From positions 1 through 64,000 of the forward strand of contig NZ_SCNL01000018.1 of NCBI RefSeq assembly GCF_005502745.1: a stretch of DNA of 64,000 nucleotides, in the 5' to 3' direction. Source of the stretch: Sphingomonas sp. 3P27F8. Its GTDB lineage: Bacteria; Pseudomonadota; Alphaproteobacteria; Sphingomonadales; Sphingomonadaceae. Shown piece after piece: positions 62,691 to 64,000 of this stretch; position 1 is the stretch's first letter, and each line of letters opens with the position of its first letter. A model generated the notes under the pieces. It did not search any database, was not told where the DNA came from, and saw only the letters and a list, made by a program, of their open reading frames with translations. A program made the position numbers and the translations under genes.

Positions 62691-64000
62691 ATGGCTACCA
62701 AACTCCCCTCCCCGTCCCGCGTGGGCATGGTTTCGCTCGGCTGTCCGAAGAATCTTGTCGATAGCGAACGGATCCTGACCCAGCTTCGCGCGGACGGATA
62801 TCAGATGTCGCCCGACTATGCCGGGGCGGACGTGGTGCTTGTCAACACCTGCGGCTTCCTCGATTCGGCCAAAGAGGAAAGCCTCGAGGCGATCGGCGAG
62901 GCGATCGCGGAAAACGGTCGCGTCATCGTCACCGGCTGCATGGGCAAGGAAGCGGAAATGATCCGCGCGCGTTTTCCGAACGTGCTCGCGATCACCGGGG
63001 CTCACGAATATGAGCAGGTGGTGGAGGCGGTGCATGAAGCTGCACCGGCGAGCATCTCGCCTTATGTCGATCTGATTCCGGACGCCGGGCTAAAGCTCAC
63101 GCCGCGCCACTACAGCTATCTGAAGATTTCGGAAGGATGCAATCACCGCTGCTCCTTCTGCATCATCCCGTCGCTCCGCGGCGATCTCGTCAGCCGCCGG
63201 CCAGATGCGATCCTGCGCGAGGCGGAGAAGCTGGTCGCGGCCGGCACCAAGGAACTTCTGGTCATCAGCCAGGATACGTCGGCCTATGGCGTGGATCTTC
63301 GCCACAAAGCATGGCCGTGGAAAGGGGCGGAGGTTCGCTCGCACATGACCGATCTCGCCCGCGAGCTTGGCCGGATAGCACCGTGGGTACGCCTGCACTA
63401 CGTCTATCCCTATCCGCACGTCGACCAGGTTATCCCGCTGATGGCCGACGGGCTGGTGCTCCCGTATCTCGACATACCTTTCCAGCACGCGAGCCGCGCG
63501 GTGCTGAAGGCGATGAAGCGGCCCGCCAACGAGGCCAAGGTGCTGGAACGGATCCGCTCATGGCGCGAGATCTGCCCCGATATCGCGATCCGCTCGACGT
63601 TCGTGGTCGGCTTCCCCGGCGAGACCGAGGACGATTTCCGTTACCTGCTCGACTGGCTGGACGAGGCGCAGCTCGATCGCGTCGGTGCGTTCCGCTTCGA
63701 GCCGGTCGAGGGCGCCGCTGCCAATACGCTCCCCGATCCTGTTCCCGAAACGGTGAAGGAAGAGCGCTACGCCCGGATAATGGAAAAGACCGCCGCCATT
63801 TCCGCCGCGAAGCTACAGGCCAAGATCGGCCGAACGATGGACGTCATCATCGACGCGGTGGGCGAAGACGGCGCGACCGGGCGCTCCTATGCCGACGCGC
63901 CGGATATCGATGGCGAAGTCCATCTGCGCGACGCCGGGCATCTCGCTATCGGCGATATCGTAAGCGTTGCGATCGAGGATGCGGACGAGCACGATCTGTT
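62691..64000 (+). CDS. rimO: Ribosomal protein S12 methylthiotransferase RimO (3' end outside window)
   Basis: The frame from ATG 62691 runs to the right edge, giving about 436 residues. The N-terminal UPF0004 domain has the cluster-binding Cys in SLGCPKN (about residue 18), NTCGF and TGCMGK. The radical SAM motif is [23 protein letters not shown] (about residues 147-169). A TRAM domain starts around [12 protein letters not shown]. The enzyme methylthiolates Asp of ribosomal protein uS12. Only the last few residues should be missing. Confidence 0.93.
   Translation, partial: MATKLPSPSRVGMVSLGCPKNLVDSERILTQLRADGYQMSPDYAGADVVLVNTCGFLDSAKEESLEAIGEAIAENGRVIVTGCMGKEAEMIRARFPNVLAITGAHEYEQVVEAVHEAAPASISPYVDLIPDAGLKLTPRHYSYLKISEGCNHRCSFCIIPSLRGDLVSRRPDAILREAEKLVAAGTKELLVISQDTSAYGVDLRHKAWPWKGAEVRSHMTDLARELGRIAPWVRLHYVYPYPHVDQVIPLMADGLVLPYLDIPFQHASRAVLKAMKRPANEAKVLERIRSWREICPDIAIRSTFVVGFPGETEDDFRYLLDWLDEAQLDRVGAFRFEPVEGAAANTLPDPVPETVKEERYARIMEKTAAISAAKLQAKIGRTMDVIIDAVGEDGATGRSYADAPDIDGEVHLRDAGHLAIGDIVSVAIEDADEHDL

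Overview
The window looks like a chromosomal segment of a high-GC alphaproteobacterium of the Sphingomonadaceae, probably Sphingomonas or a close relative. The basis is the gene content: an HPr-rel-A cluster, a PstA with an N-terminal extension, DUF2794, DUF1465 and FYDLN-type proteins, a DUF4403 lipoprotein, a rpsA-ihfB pair, and an AhpC/AhpD pair beside OxyR. Coding density is high and many genes overlap by 1-8 bp. I made the taxonomic call by recognising protein families, not by a search.

Layout. 1-2.4 kb: a glycosyltransferase cut by the left edge, the ribosomal operon rpsF-rpsR-rplI and a small secreted protein. 2.5-6.8 kb: glmS and glmU (UDP-GlcNAc synthesis), then gph and a VanZ-like protein. 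6.8-9.3 kb: a four-gene HPr-rel-A operon (Tat-exported protein, PqqD-like protein, HprK-related kinase, nucleotidyltransferase). 9.5-16.6 kb: a complete phosphate regulon phoR-pstSCAB-phoU-phoB with a candidate Pho box. 16.7-38.5 kb: core metabolism and stress genes, including cysE and a TSUP permease, ahpC/ahpD/oxyR, moaE/moaD, pgsA, xthA, erpA, katG, a gamma-carbonic anhydrase, a nitronate monooxygenase, two YdcH-type proteins, an aldehyde dehydrogenase, a prepilin peptidase, a thiolase and a queuosine-precursor transporter, ending with tRNA-Arg(TCT).

38.65-53.92 kb lies between tRNA-Arg(TCT) and tRNA-Ala(GGC). It has looser gene spacing, gene relics (parts of DUF1003, DUF1524 and transposase-like genes) and stress or signalling genes: dps, a LysR/SDR pair, an MFS pump with an FAD monooxygenase, a single-domain receiver, a FixJ-like regulator with its sensor kinase, a HisKA_2-type kinase, a sensor/thioredoxin-reductase-like fusion with a UBP zinc finger protein, an alpha/beta hydrolase, a bicupin and a lipoprotein. 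The main discovery of this reading is a 20-bp directional element, consensus CCCCAAACCTCCGTATGAT. It ends in a -10-like TATGAT and lies 60-85 bp upstream of at least six of these genes, always in the same orientation towards the gene, including one back-to-back divergent pair. It looks like the activator site plus -10 box of a local regulon, and the FixJ-like regulator encoded inside it is the obvious candidate activator.

53.9-64 kb returns to core genes: a FYDLN-type acidic protein, aroA, cmk, rpsA, ihfB, tRNA-Leu(TAA), a solute-binding lipoprotein, DUF4112, a NamZ-like muramidase, a DOMON-like protein and rimO, cut by the right edge. I saw no CRISPR array, rRNA, intact insertion sequence, integrase or replication origin.
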